Position numbers and translations under genes: made by a program
Assembly: GCA_024229515.1 (NCBI GenBank)
Contig: JAAESI010000150.1
Span: forward strand, 1 to 38,151
Direction: 5' to 3'
Source of the DNA: Pseudomonadota bacterium
GTDB lineage: Bacteria; Myxococcota_A; UBA796; UBA9615
DNA length: 38,151 bases
Shown: positions 9,137 to 16,653 of the stretch, one piece after another
Numbering within the stretch: the stretch's first letter is position 1
Layout: each line of letters begins with the position of its first letter
Notes under the pieces: generated by a model
Database searches by the model: none
The model's input: the letters and a program-made list of their open reading frames with translations, nothing else
Told to the model about the DNA's origin: nothing

Positions 9137-10954
9137 CTAAAGAGCGGCGTCAGGCATCTCGAAGATGCTGGTGTCGTGGTTCTTGATGACCGCGGCCTTG
9201 GCCCGGACCATCGGAAGCACGTTGCGGGCGAAGAACTTCGCCGTCAGCACCTTGCCCTTGTAGAAGTCGACGTCGTCGCCGGTGGCGCCCGCCTCGAGCG
9301 CGGCCGTCGCGACCTCCGCCTGCTGGCCCAGGAGCCAGCCGCAAAGCACCTCGCCGACCATGTGCAGGTAGCGCGTGGCCACCGACAGCGAGAACTCCAG
9401 CTGTCCACCGGCGCTCGCCTGCATCAGGTCCATCGTCGCCATGCCGAGGGCCCCGTGGGCCTTGCCCAGCGCCGCCGCGATGTCGGCGGTGGCCTCGTTG
9501 CCGGCCGCGTTTGCGACCCAGGCGCCGATGTCCTCCAGCAGTTGCCGGTACGGCGCGCCGCCGGCCATCGGCAGCTTGCGGCCGAGCAGGTCGGCCGCCT
9601 GGATGTAGTTGGTCCCCTCGTACAGCGGCGCGATGCGCGCGTCCCGCGTGTACTGCTCGACCGGGTACTCGCCACAGAAGCCGTAGCCGCCGTGGACCTG
9701 GATGGCCTCGCTGCACATCTCGAAGCCCTTGTCCGAGCAGAAGGCCTTCACCACGGGGGTCAGCAGTTGCAGCCGCGCGCCCGCCGCCGCGGCCGCGTCG
9801 GGGTCCGTCGCCGTCGCCTCGGTGTCGGCCAGGAAGGCGGCGTAGTAGGCGAGCGCCCGCAGCCCCTCGACGTGGCTCTTCTGGGTCATCAGCATGCGGC
9901 GCACGTCGCCGTGCTCGATGATCGGCACGGACTTGGCGCCCGGCTCGCGCATCGACTTGATCGAGATCCCCTGCACGCGGTCGCGGGCGAAGCAGAGGGC
10001 GTTCTGGTACGCGACGCCGGACAGGGCCACGCCCTGCATGCCGGTCATGATCCGCGCCTCGTTCATCATCTGGAACATCTGCCGCATGCCCTTGTAGGGC
10101 TCGGTCCCGAGCAGCCAGCCCTTGCAGCTGTCGTTCTCACCGAAGTTCAGCACGCAGGTGGGCGAGCCGTGGATGCCCATCTTGTGCTCGATGCCGGCGC
10201 AGACTACGTCGTTGCGATCGCCCAGGCTGCCGTCGGCGTTGGGCAGGTACTTCGGCACGATGAACAGGCCCAGCGCCTTGGTCCCGGTGCGTTCGCCGGG
10301 GAGCTTGGCGAGCACCGCGTGCACGATGTTGTCCGTCAGGTCGTGCTCGCCGGCGGAGATGAACATCTTGCCGCCGCTGATGAGGAAGTGATCCTCGCCC
10401 TCGACCGGGGTCGCGGTGGTGCGGCAGTCGGCCAGGTGCGAGCCCGCGCCGGGCTCGGTCAGGACCATCGTGCCGGCCCACTGCCCGGTGAAGAGCCGCT
10501 CGGCGTACATCGCCTTCTGCTCGTCGGTGCCGAAGCTCTCGATGAGGTGCCCCACGCCCGAGGTCAGGCCCATGTTGAGCTGGAAGCTCGTGCAGGCGCC
10601 CAGGAAGATCTCGTTGAGCACGCAGCCCAGGACCATCGGCAGGCCCATGCCGCCGAACTCGGGCGAGTGCGCCGCGCCGATCCAGCCGTTCTCCGCCGCC
10701 TTGGCGTAGGCCTCGATGAAGCCGGGAGGGGTGGTGACTTCGCCGTCGGAGAAGGTCGCGCCGATGCGATCGCTGTCCTGGTTCAGGGGCGCGATGACCT
10801 CCGTAGCGAAGCGGATCGCCTCGCCGATGATCATCGAATAGTCCTCCTGCCCAAAATCTCCGAACTTTTCGCTGTTGGCGAGGGTCTGAATACCCAGCTG
10901 TTCGAAGAGGAGGAAGTCGAGGTCCCGCTGCGAAATGAAGTACGTGTTCGGCAT
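9137..10954 (-). CDS. Acyl-CoA dehydrogenase (DmdC-like, long form)
   Basis: A 605-residue FAD-dependent acyl-CoA dehydrogenase, longer than the 380-residue core enzymes. The order is N-terminal helical domain (GGMGLP), middle beta domain with FAD/substrate motif MVLTEPGAGSH, C-terminal helical domain with the putative catalytic base Glu446 in LYEGTNYIQ, then a C-terminal extension of about 130 residues typical of the 3-methylmercaptopropionyl-CoA dehydrogenase-like subgroup. It oxidises an acyl-CoA to the enoyl-CoA, passing electrons to ETF. I chose ATG 10954 (MPNTYF) because TACCTT lies exactly 6 nt upstream and TTGCGA 16 bp before that. The longer TTG start at 11020 falls inside an inverted repeat that looks like an operator. 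Confidence 0.9.
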   Translation of the reverse strand: MPNTYFISQRDLDFLLFEQLGIQTLANSEKFGDFGQEDYSMIIGEAIRFATEVIAPLNQDSDRIGATFSDGEVTTPPGFIEAYAKAAENGWIGAAHSPEFGGMGLPMVLGCVLNEIFLGACTSFQLNMGLTSGVGHLIESFGTDEQKAMYAERLFTGQWAGTMVLTEPGAGSHLADCRTTATPVEGEDHFLISGGKMFISAGEHDLTDNIVHAVLAKLPGERTGTKALGLFIVPKYLPNADGSLGDRNDVVCAGIEHKMGIHGSPTCVLNFGENDSCKGWLLGTEPYKGMRQMFQMMNEARIMTGMQGVALSGVAYQNALCFARDRVQGISIKSMREPGAKSVPIIEHGDVRRMLMTQKSHVEGLRALAYYAAFLADTEATATDPDAAAAAGARLQLLTPVVKAFCSDKGFEMCSEAIQVHGGYGFCGEYPVEQYTRDARIAPLYEGTNYIQAADLLGRKLPMAGGAPYRQLLEDIGAWVANAAGNEATADIAAALGKAHGALGMATMDLMQASAGGQLEFSLSVATRYLHMVGEVLCGWLLGQQAEVATAALEAGATGDDVDFYKGKVLTAKFFARNVLPMVRAKAAVIKNHDTSIFEMPDAAL

Positions 10955-10960
10955 CGCGGG

Positions 10961-11029
10961 AAGGTACTTGAATACGCGAGCTTCGCAATGCCTCCTGCGA
11001 ACCATGAACAAGCCTGACAACCGGTCAGG
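10961..11029 (-). promoter_or_regulatory. Promoter and upstream inverted-repeat operator of acyl-CoA dehydrogenase
   Basis: On the minus strand: -35-like TTGCGA (10983-10988), 16-bp spacer, -10 TACCTT (10961-10966), then 6 nt to ATG 10954. About 24 bp upstream of the -35 lies a perfect inverted repeat CCTGAC-N5-GTCAGG (11013-11029), the size of a TetR/MarR-type operator. The regulator is not identified. Confidence 0.5.
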
Positions 11030-11145
11030 TGCAGCAGTGTGATGCCCGAGGGCGCGGCCTCCCCATCAGTGGGAGCGCTTCAAAAGCTTTAACTCGGTTG
11101 ATGTGAGCCTGCGGCGCCGAAGACCAAACCTGGAGCGCCTATGCA

Positions 11146-11643
11146 TTACTTCGGAACGCGGAAGCTGCGGAACATCACCGCCAGCCACACGCCCAGGACC
11201 ACGAAGTAGCCGATCAGGCCGGTCATGAACGGTCCCTCGGCCAACGTGGGCTCAGGGAGTCGGTTGGCCGCGTAGACTAGCTCGTGCACCCCCAGGATCC
11301 CGGTCAGTGTGACCAGCCCCATGAACTCCATCTGGTTGCTCAGGCGGTCCAGGGTGCCCTCGCGGCGCTCCGGGGCCAGCCAGTACTCCTTGTTGGGGAG
11401 GTTCAGCAGGTGGAACGGCGTCTTGTTCACGATGAATCGGGTCGACCAGAACGACCCGACCATCACCAACTACATGCCAGCGTTGAACCAGATGTACCCC
11501 GTGTGCGACATCCACCCGTTGGCGGCGCCCCCGCCGGCGAAGTGGGTGGCGAGGTACGGAGGCATGTCCGGAAGCACCGCGAACAGGCGCCAGGCGCCGA
11601 ACACGGTGAACAGCAGGAGCAAGACGTTGGAGGGTCGGAGCAT
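11146..11643 (-). pseudogene. DUF1648-type membrane protein interrupted by an amber codon
   Basis: Read through one in-frame TAG (11470-11472, codon 58), this is a 165-codon membrane protein. It starts at ATG 11643 and has a hydrophobic helix, then a DUF1648-like segment (LPDMPPYLATHFAGGG..NGWMS, residues about 26-50). After the TAG come a second helix region, the motif NLPNKEYWLAPERR typical of these proteins, and two more transmembrane segments. Both halves are in the same frame and together match the usual length, so the TAG is a point lesion (from TGG, TTG or CAG). The part after the TAG also opens its own ATG at 11463, close to 11469. It lies 39 bp after the selenoprotein gene and is probably co-transcribed with it. 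Confidence 0.75.
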
Positions 11644-11682
11644 GGTCGAACTACGCGGGTGCGCCGCGCCGCATTTCGGCCC

Positions 11683-11904
11683 TCAGGCGCCGGCCAGCAG
11701 CGTGTCGATCTCGGCGTGGGTCGGGAACCGCCCCTCCTTGAGCTTCGAGAACAGGAGCTGTCCTTCGACCTCGACCTCGAAAGCGCCGCCGCTTCCGCGG
11801 ATGAGGGAGACGTTGGCTCCGAACTGATCCTGCAAGTGGGCCGACAACCTGTCGGCACGCGGCTTGTAGTTTCAGGGCACGCACCAGGTGATCGAAACAT
11901 CCAT
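11683..11904 (-). CDS. selW: SelW-like (Rdx family) selenoprotein with in-frame UGA
   Basis: A 73-residue thioredoxin-like Rdx/SelW-family protein in which codon 11 is TGA (11872-11874). The N-terminus reads MDVSITWCVP-U-NYKPRA, matching the family CxxU redox motif followed by the Arg-Ala-containing helix. The rest matches the family pattern (GSGGAFEVEVEGQLLFSK then KEGRFP). The frame is open from the UGA to a TGA stop at 11683. ATG 11904 has TATCGT exactly 6 nt upstream, a normal start for this window. A bacterial SECIS-type hairpin follows the UGA. A gene finder that treats UGA as a stop would miss it. Known members are thiol-redox proteins; the partner is unknown. The alternative, a Cys/Trp-to-stop pseudogene, is less likely given the hairpin. 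Confidence 0.85.
11840..11856 (-). promoter_or_regulatory. Bacterial SECIS element of the selW-like gene
   Basis: On the minus strand a perfect 7-bp stem GCCGACA/TGTCGGC closes a 3-nt loop GGT. It starts 15 nt after the in-frame UGA, placing the loop G 22 nt downstream. A short stem with a small loop whose first base is G, at this distance within the reading frame, is what SelB-recognised bacterial SECIS elements look like. Confidence 0.75.
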
Positions 11905-11935
11905 GGGGTCACGATAGCCCCTTGCAGGAGTGGCG

Positions 11936-12553
11936 GTGCACCGTCATCTTGAACCAGTGCCCCGAACTCTTCTTGTCGCGCTGGGTCTGCTGCTGATGGC
12001 GGCATCCGCACGGGCGGACGAGCAGGACGAGGAGGCTTCCGAGCACGATGAGGACTGCAGCCTGGAGGTCGGCGACTTCGACGCCGAGCAGGCTCCGCTG
12101 TGCAGCGGTTCGTGCACCTGGGCTGATGTCGCGCCCGCGGCGGTGGTCGAGATCCTGAGCAAGCCGGGGCGCTGGCAGCGTCACTTCCGGCCGCTGGTCG
12201 AGGGGACGATCCTTGGCGACGGCCGCTTCCTGCAGGTCTACAAGGCCAAGCCGTTTGCGCGGCGCCAGGTCACCGTCGAGCTCGAGGTCGACTCCAGCGG
12301 CGAGGGGTACCGGGTCTCCTGGCGCAAGTCCGCCAAGCAGGAGCCGCTGGAGGAGGACCGCGTCGAGGTCGAGACCTACGACGGTTGGTGGGAGGTCCGC
12401 CCCGACGGTCACGGAGGCAGCGTGGTGACCCACGCCGCCCGCTTCGATCCGGGCCCCGGGATCCCCCGCAAGTTCATCCGCAAGGGCATGCCCATGCAGA
12501 TTCGCCGGCTGCTTCGGCAGCTCCGCAAGGCCGTCGACGAGGGCGACCCCTGA
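11936..12553 (+). CDS. Secreted SRPBCC/START-like protein
   Basis: A 205-residue protein with an N-terminal signal peptide (LLVALGLLLMAASARADE) and an acidic linker. The START/polyketide-cyclase (SRPBCC)-like domain covers about residues 50-195: a strand-rich region with GRWQRHFRPLVEGTILGDG, WRKSAKQ and a C-terminal long helix (PMQIRRLLRQLRKAV). The start is GTG 11936 because AGGAG sits 5 nt before it; GTG 11930 and GTG 11957 are alternatives. Such domains bind hydrophobic ligands; here the protein is exported, and function is unknown. It is divergent from the selenoprotein gene with only 31 bp between starts. Confidence 0.7.
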   Translation: MHRHLEPVPRTLLVALGLLLMAASARADEQDEEASEHDEDCSLEVGDFDAEQAPLCSGSCTWADVAPAAVVEILSKPGRWQRHFRPLVEGTILGDGRFLQVYKAKPFARRQVTVELEVDSSGEGYRVSWRKSAKQEPLEEDRVEVETYDGWWEVRPDGHGGSVVTHAARFDPGPGIPRKFIRKGMPMQIRRLLRQLRKAVDEGDP

Positions 12554-12565
12554 TAGGCTCCGGAC

Positions 12566-12916
12566 ATGCGCCGCGCAGCCTTCCTGCTCGCCCTCGCCCT
12601 GACCGGCTGTGGCTCGCTCAACGAACTCCCCACCGCCCCCGTCGTGGCCATCAGCCCTGCTGAACCGACCGACAACGATCTCCTCATCTGTGAGATCGTC
12701 GAGGAGTCGGTCGATCCCGATGGGGACGAGGTGACCTACGAGTTCTCCTGGTGGGTCGATGGGCTGGAGCTGGGCGTCGTCGACGTCGAGCCCGCCTGGG
12801 TCGCCGCCGAGCAGACGCTGCCCGGCGAGGTCTGGCGCTGCGTCGTCACGCCGCTGGACTACAGCGAGCAAGGCCCCACGGCGAACGCGTCGGTGACCAT
12901 CGGAGATACCCGCTAG
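12566..12916 (+). CDS. Small lipoprotein with PKD/Ig-like domain
   Basis: A 116-residue lipoprotein: signal peptide, lipobox ALTGC (Cys15), then one Ig/PKD-like beta domain with the pattern PTAPVVAISPAEPTDNDLL, SVDPDGDEVTYEF and a WWVDGLE strand. Two Cys (near residues 48 and 92) probably form a disulfide. This PKD-like pattern is common in surface proteins of Myxococcota-type bacteria. TAGGCT lies exactly 6 nt before ATG 12566. The TAG stop abuts the GTG of the next gene, so the two are probably co-translated. Confidence 0.72.
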   Translation: MRRAAFLLALALTGCGSLNELPTAPVVAISPAEPTDNDLLICEIVEESVDPDGDEVTYEFSWWVDGLELGVVDVEPAWVAAEQTLPGEVWRCVVTPLDYSEQGPTANASVTIGDTR

Positions 12917-14185
12917 GTGAGACTACCCCCGAGCCTGCGCCTGGGCCGGCGCGTGCGATTCCTGCCCCGAGACCTCGCCGAGGTGACCACCGCCCGCACC
13001 GAGCGGGAGGTCGACCCGCGCTCGGTCGGCCTGGGCGGGGACGCCCCGGTGGCCATCTGGGAGGCCGTCGAGCAGCTGTACGCCACCGGGCTCTACCCCG
13101 CCATCGCCCTGTGCGTGCGGCGCCACGGCGAGGTCGTGCTGGACCGGGCGATCGGTCACGCGCGAGGCAACGCGCCGTTCGATCCGCCGGGGGCGGAGCG
13201 GGTGCTCGCCACCCCGGAGACGCCCTACTGCCTCTTCAGCGCGTCCAAGGCGGTCACCGCCATGGTCATCCACCTGCTGGACGATCGCGGCGACCTGCAC
13301 GTGGGCGATCGGGTGATGGAGTACATCCCCGAGTTCGGGGTCCACGGCAAACAGAAGGTCACCATCCGGCACCTGCTCGCCCACCGGGCGGGGATTCCGT
13401 TCCTGAAGACGGAGACGGACGATCTGTCGGTCCTGTTCGACCGCGAGGAGATCTGCCGACGGTTCTGCGAGGCGACCCTGGATCACGAGCCGGGGCGCCG
13501 GTTGAGCTACCACGCCCTCACGGGGGGCTTCGTGCTCGCCGAGATCGTCCACCGGGTGACCGGTCGGGACCTGCGCACGTTCTTGCGCGAGGAGATCGAG
13601 GGACCCCTCGGCCTGGACGTCTTCAACTACGGCATCGCCCCCGAGCGGGTGCACGAGGTCGCGGTCGGTGCGTTCACGGGCCCCCGTCCCATCTTCCCGG
13701 TGTCGTTCGTCGCGGACCGGGCCCTGGGGATGAGCTTTCCGGTGGCCGCCGAGATGGCGAACGAGCGGGAGTTCCTGGAGGCGATCGTCCCGTCGGGGAA
13801 CATCGTCGCGACGCCGGACGCCACCTGCCGGTTCTTCGACCTGCTCCGCTGCGGCGGCGAGCAGGGGGGCGTGACCGTCTTCGAGCCGCGCACCGTGTAC
13901 CGGGCGACGGCCGAGACCGCCTACCACCAGCTCGACTTCACCCTCGGCCTCCCGATTCGCTACGGCGTCGGCTTCATGCTGGGGGCGCGGAACCTCAGCC
14001 CGTTCGGGCCGGACAGCCCCGAGGCCTACGGCCACCTGGGGTTGATGAACATCCACTGCTGGGCAGATCCGTCGCGGGCGCTGTCGGTGGCGCTGATCAC
14101 CACCGGCAAGCCGCTGGTCGCCGAACACCTGCCGAAGCTGTGGACCCTGCTGGGCTGCATCAACCGGCGCTGCGAGCGCGTCTAG
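12917..14185 (+). CDS. Serine hydrolase, beta-lactamase class C family
   Basis: A 422-residue class C beta-lactamase-like (EstB/penicillin-binding-protein-related) hydrolase. The nucleophile motif SxxK is Ser108-A-S-Lys111 in CLFSASKAVTAM, and the second motif is Tyr198 in LSYHAL, replacing the usual YxN. The C-terminal HLG element is GHLGLMN. There is no signal peptide, so it is likely cytosolic. In this family such proteins act as esterases or peptidases on unknown ester/amide substrates rather than as antibiotic-degrading enzymes. The GTG start directly follows the TAG of the preceding lipoprotein gene without spacing. Confidence 0.85.
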   Translation: MRLPPSLRLGRRVRFLPRDLAEVTTARTEREVDPRSVGLGGDAPVAIWEAVEQLYATGLYPAIALCVRRHGEVVLDRAIGHARGNAPFDPPGAERVLATPETPYCLFSASKAVTAMVIHLLDDRGDLHVGDRVMEYIPEFGVHGKQKVTIRHLLAHRAGIPFLKTETDDLSVLFDREEICRRFCEATLDHEPGRRLSYHALTGGFVLAEIVHRVTGRDLRTFLREEIEGPLGLDVFNYGIAPERVHEVAVGAFTGPRPIFPVSFVADRALGMSFPVAAEMANEREFLEAIVPSGNIVATPDATCRFFDLLRCGGEQGGVTVFEPRTVYRATAETAYHQLDFTLGLPIRYGVGFMLGARNLSPFGPDSPEAYGHLGLMNIHCWADPSRALSVALITTGKPLVAEHLPKLWTLLGCINRRCERV

Positions 14186-14205
14186 CCAGGCCCAAGCGCG
14201 ACGAC

Positions 14206-14241
14206 GGTTCCGAATCTCTCCCCGAAGGGAGGTCCGGAACC
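14206..14241 (+). terminator. Two-tier hairpin downstream of serine hydrolase
   Basis: Outer stem GGTTCCG (14206-14212) pairs with CGGAACC (14235-14241); inside it CTCCC/GGGAG closes a CGAA tetraloop. It lies 20 bp after the stop and has no T-tract, so it is either a factor-assisted terminator or a 3'-end stabiliser. Confidence 0.45.
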
Positions 14242-14410
14242 GCCGCCGGTTCACGAAGAGGTTCCGTCGAAGCTGACCCGGTTGCCTCTTCGGCCACCTC
14301 TCCGCGAATCGCTTACATCCCGAACGTAGGCCCTGGTAGGGGATTCCCCCAGGCGCAAATCGGCCCTGAATGTTCGCTTCGGGGTGGGAGTCCTCGGGTG
14401 GCAGAACGGG

Positions 14411-14439
14411 AAAACCGGAGCCCGCCCCTCGGACTCCGG
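14411..14439 (-). terminator. Intrinsic terminator of the carboxypeptidase-regulatory lipoprotein gene
   Basis: On the minus strand a 10-bp stem CCGGAGTCCG/CGGGCTCCGG (one G-T pair) with loop AGGGG is followed directly by TTTT (14414-14411). It lies about 60 bp after the stop codon at 14501. Confidence 0.7.
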
Positions 14440-14500
14440 CCTTCCTTTCTCCCCGACCCCTGGTCCCCCCCCGGGTCCCCCCCTTTCTCGAGTTATGCGC

Positions 14501-15295
14501 TCAGCGGCAGCTGAACGAAGTCACGCTGACGTGGCCGGGCAGGACGAAGACCTCGGAGGTGCCGGGCCGGGTGCCGGCCCAACCGCTCATCGGCAGGCAG
14601 CCCATGTCGTGGTCGGGGTTGTACGAGGCGACCGTCTGCAGGCCGGCTCCCACGTTCAGGACCATCGCGGTGGCGTCGCTGGACATGCCCGAGCGGCGGA
14701 TGTCGAGGTTGCCGTCGTCGTCGGTGTAGTAGGTCTGGCCGTCGGTGCGGACCTGGAGGCCCTCGACCGGGCTGGCCTGGTGGTTGGCTCGCAGGGCGCC
14801 CTCGGCGCGGACCAGGACGTTTCCGTTGCCGTTGGCGATGGAGTCACGCACGCGGTCGGCCTGGTCGGCGAGGTCCTCTTCGGACAGCATCGCCAGGTCC
14901 CACATGATCGCGGAGGCTTCGCCCGCCTGGAAGCTGTGGACCATCGGCATGCAGCCGGGGCGCTTCAGCGTGAAGGCGACGAGCTCATCGCTGGCGGCGC
15001 CGTAGATGGAGCCGGGGCGCACGGTCATGTCGAAGCGACCTTCGAGATCGGTGCGGATGCAGTCGCGCTCGCTGTCCAGGAGGCTGCAGACGGTGACCGC
15101 GCTGACGGGCCAGCCGGTGTCGGCGTCGTGCACCGAGCCGAAGATGCGCACCATCTGGGCGTCGGTGTCGCAGCCGTTCTCGCACAGATCCTCGGCGGGC
15201 ATGGGGCTGCGGTCGAAGCCGTGGTCCGAGGCGCAGCCGCTCATCAGGGCGAAGGTGGCGATGGCGAACAGAGCGGTCAGGGGCGAGCGGGACAT
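14501..15295 (-). CDS. Lipoprotein with carboxypeptidase regulatory-like domain
   Basis: A 264-residue lipoprotein: signal peptide with lipobox LMSGC (Cys21), then a Cys-containing segment (CENGCDTD). A CarboxypepD regulatory-like beta-sandwich covers about residues 45-100 (VRIFGSVHDADTG, then TDLEGRFDM). A second, similar region lies further on (residues about 165-225; VEGLQVRTDGQTYYTDDDG, IRRSGMSS). Start ATG 15295 is preceded by a good Shine-Dalgarno (GGAGG, spacing 6), unlike most genes here. These folds act as surface adhesion or assembly modules; the role is inferred. A strong terminator follows. Confidence 0.78.
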   Translation of the reverse strand: MSRSPLTALFAIATFALMSGCASDHGFDRSPMPAEDLCENGCDTDAQMVRIFGSVHDADTGWPVSAVTVCSLLDSERDCIRTDLEGRFDMTVRPGSIYGAASDELVAFTLKRPGCMPMVHSFQAGEASAIMWDLAMLSEEDLADQADRVRDSIANGNGNVLVRAEGALRANHQASPVEGLQVRTDGQTYYTDDDGNLDIRRSGMSSDATAMVLNVGAGLQTVASYNPDHDMGCLPMSGWAGTRPGTSEVFVLPGHVSVTSFSCR

Positions 15296-15461
15296 GGGGT
15301 TCCTCCGGTTGCCAAGGGAACACTTCATGAGGCGTGCCAACTTTGGGCGATGGGATTGCGTCAATCGAATCGGTGTCTTGGACACTCGATTCTGGCCCGG
15401 ACGGACGGCGGTCCGGACGTCCGCGGACACCGTCGCGGACACAGTTCGATAGGCTCTTGGC

Positions 15462-16019
15462 ATGTCGGAGGAGCGAGACGCCGTCGCCGGATTCCTGGTC
15501 GCCCGCGGGCTGTTCGACGCCGCCACGTGTGCGCGAGTCGTTGCCGAGGCGGGGGACTCGAGGGCCGCGGGGGAGGTCATCGCGGGCGCCGCCGACGAGG
15601 TGGTCGTGCGCCGCTCCAAGGTCCGGTGGCTGACCGAGGGTGCGCTCGCGCGTGAGGTGACCGATCGGTTGATGGCGGTGGTGCGCGCGCTGTCGAACGA
15701 CTACTTCGGGTTCGCGTTGGAGGGCGCCGAGGCGCTTCAGGTCGCCACCTACGGTCTGGATGACGAGTACGGCTGGCACATCGACCTGGGGCCCGGGCGG
15801 TCCAGCCGCCGCAAGCTCAGCGTGACCGTGCTGTTGACCAATCCAACCGAGTTTGTCGGCGGGGCCTTCGAGCTGGGGGTCGTCGACGGGGTGCCGGTGG
15901 AGCTGGGGCAGGGGGATGCGGTGCTGTTCCCGTCGTACTTGCGGCACCGGGTCGCTCCCGTGACCCACGGCGAGCGCACGTCGCTGGTGGCGTGGATCAC
16001 GGGAGCGCCGTTTCGCTAG
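15462..16019 (+). CDS. 2OG-Fe(II) oxygenase (prolyl-4-hydroxylase/PKHD-like)
   Basis: A 185-residue 2-oxoglutarate/Fe(II)-dependent dioxygenase. The iron-binding triad is His106 and Asp108 in GWHIDLG plus His162 in LRHRVAPV; the 2OG-binding Arg is in HGERTSLVAW about ten residues later. The conserved GGAFEL strand is also present (family GGEFEF). Length fits the PiuC/P4Hc group, short of the C-terminal extension of PiuC. Substrate unknown: it may hydroxylate proline or another residue, or act on a small molecule. TAGGCT lies exactly 6 nt before ATG 15462. It converges on the AlkB-like gene, only 9 bp apart. Confidence 0.85.
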   Translation: MSEERDAVAGFLVARGLFDAATCARVVAEAGDSRAAGEVIAGAADEVVVRRSKVRWLTEGALAREVTDRLMAVVRALSNDYFGFALEGAEALQVATYGLDDEYGWHIDLGPGRSSRRKLSVTVLLTNPTEFVGGAFELGVVDGVPVELGQGDAVLFPSYLRHRVAPVTHGERTSLVAWITGAPFR

Positions 16020-16028
16020 GCGGTGCCC

Positions 16029-16628
16029 TCAGAACCCATGACGAAACATGACCACGACCCGGGGGCCGACGGCCTCGGCGGTCTTGGGGATCGCATGCTC
16101 GAAGCGGCGGTTGCAGCGGCCGCCCATGACGACGAGGTCGCCCCAGCCGAGGCGGAACCTGATCGAGCGGCCCCCGCCCAGGGGGCGGACGAGGAACGTG
16201 CGGGGGCTCCCCAGCGACACCGTAGCGACGCAGCCGTCCATGGCGCGCTCGCGGTAGCCGCGGTCCCGGTGGAAGGCGACGCTGTCCTGGCCGTCCCGGT
16301 ACAGCGCGGCCGACGGCTCCCCGAAGCGGAGCTCGTACTGCTCGCGCAAGGCCGCCTGGATCTGACGCAGCGCGGGGTAGGGGACCAGGTCGTCCGGACC
16401 GGCGGCCAGCCGCGGGGTCGCGACCACGCCGTCGTAGAGGTTCTGGGTGGTCGCCTTCCACTGGGTGGTCCGCATCAGGCGGTCCATCAGGGTGGCGTGG
16501 CCGCTGAGCCAGCCAGGGCAGTGGTCGATCCACGAATCGGGCCCGAGCTCGGTGCGCTCGAGGCTGCCCGTGCGATCTTGGATGGCCGGTTCGGTCCGGC
16601 CCAGGAGGGGAAGTTGTGCGGCGACCAT
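16029..16628 (-). CDS. alkB: AlkB-like 2OG-Fe(II) dioxygenase
   Basis: A 199-residue AlkB-family dioxygenase, the enzymes that oxidatively remove methyl groups from 1-methyladenine and 3-methylcytosine in DNA or RNA. The triad is His120 and Asp122 (FHRDRGY) plus His178 (FEHAIPKT), with 2OG-binding Arg190 and Arg196 in GPRVVVMFRH. This spacing is the AlkB pattern (HxD, then about 56 residues to His, then RxxxxxR). Start ATG 16628 has TAGGTT exactly 6 nt upstream; that -10 overlaps the one for the divergent glycosylase gene, so the two repair genes share one tiny control region. Confidence 0.85.
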   Translation of the reverse strand: MVAAQLPLLGRTEPAIQDRTGSLERTELGPDSWIDHCPGWLSGHATLMDRLMRTTQWKATTQNLYDGVVATPRLAAGPDDLVPYPALRQIQAALREQYELRFGEPSAALYRDGQDSVAFHRDRGYRERAMDGCVATVSLGSPRTFLVRPLGGGRSIRFRLGWGDLVVMGGRCNRRFEHAIPKTAEAVGPRVVVMFRHGF

Positions 16629-16653
16629 GGGATGAACCTACACTGAACAGATG
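16626..16653. promoter_or_regulatory. Overlapping divergent leaderless promoters, alkB-like / ycaQ-like
   Basis: Minus -10 TAGGTT at 16635-16640 is 6 nt before ATG 16628. Plus -10 TACACT at 16639-16644 is 6 nt before ATG 16651. They overlap by 2 bp, so two polymerases could not melt both at once; each -35 region would lie in the other gene's first codons. Confidence 0.55.

Larger units (their letters stand above)
14186..14500. other. Non-coding gap with structured hairpins
   Basis: 315 bp between converging genes. No convincing coding frame. It holds a two-tier hairpin near the serine hydrolase end, a smaller GC-rich fold near 14332-14353 (CCTG/CAGG arms around GGGG/CCCC), and a strong terminator for the minus-strand gene. 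Pyrimidine-rich sequence fills 14440-14495. Confidence 0.5.

Noticed and set aside
11470..11472. UAG in the DUF1648-type gene as pyrrolysine
   Set aside because: Pyrrolysine is confined to methylamine methyltransferases and few others; nothing here suggests that pathway. A point lesion is simpler.
12751..14514. 587-codon plus frame across the lipoprotein and serine hydrolase
   Set aside because: Arg/Gly/Pro-rich out-of-frame reading of the serine hydrolase gene, which has clear catalytic motifs in its own frame.
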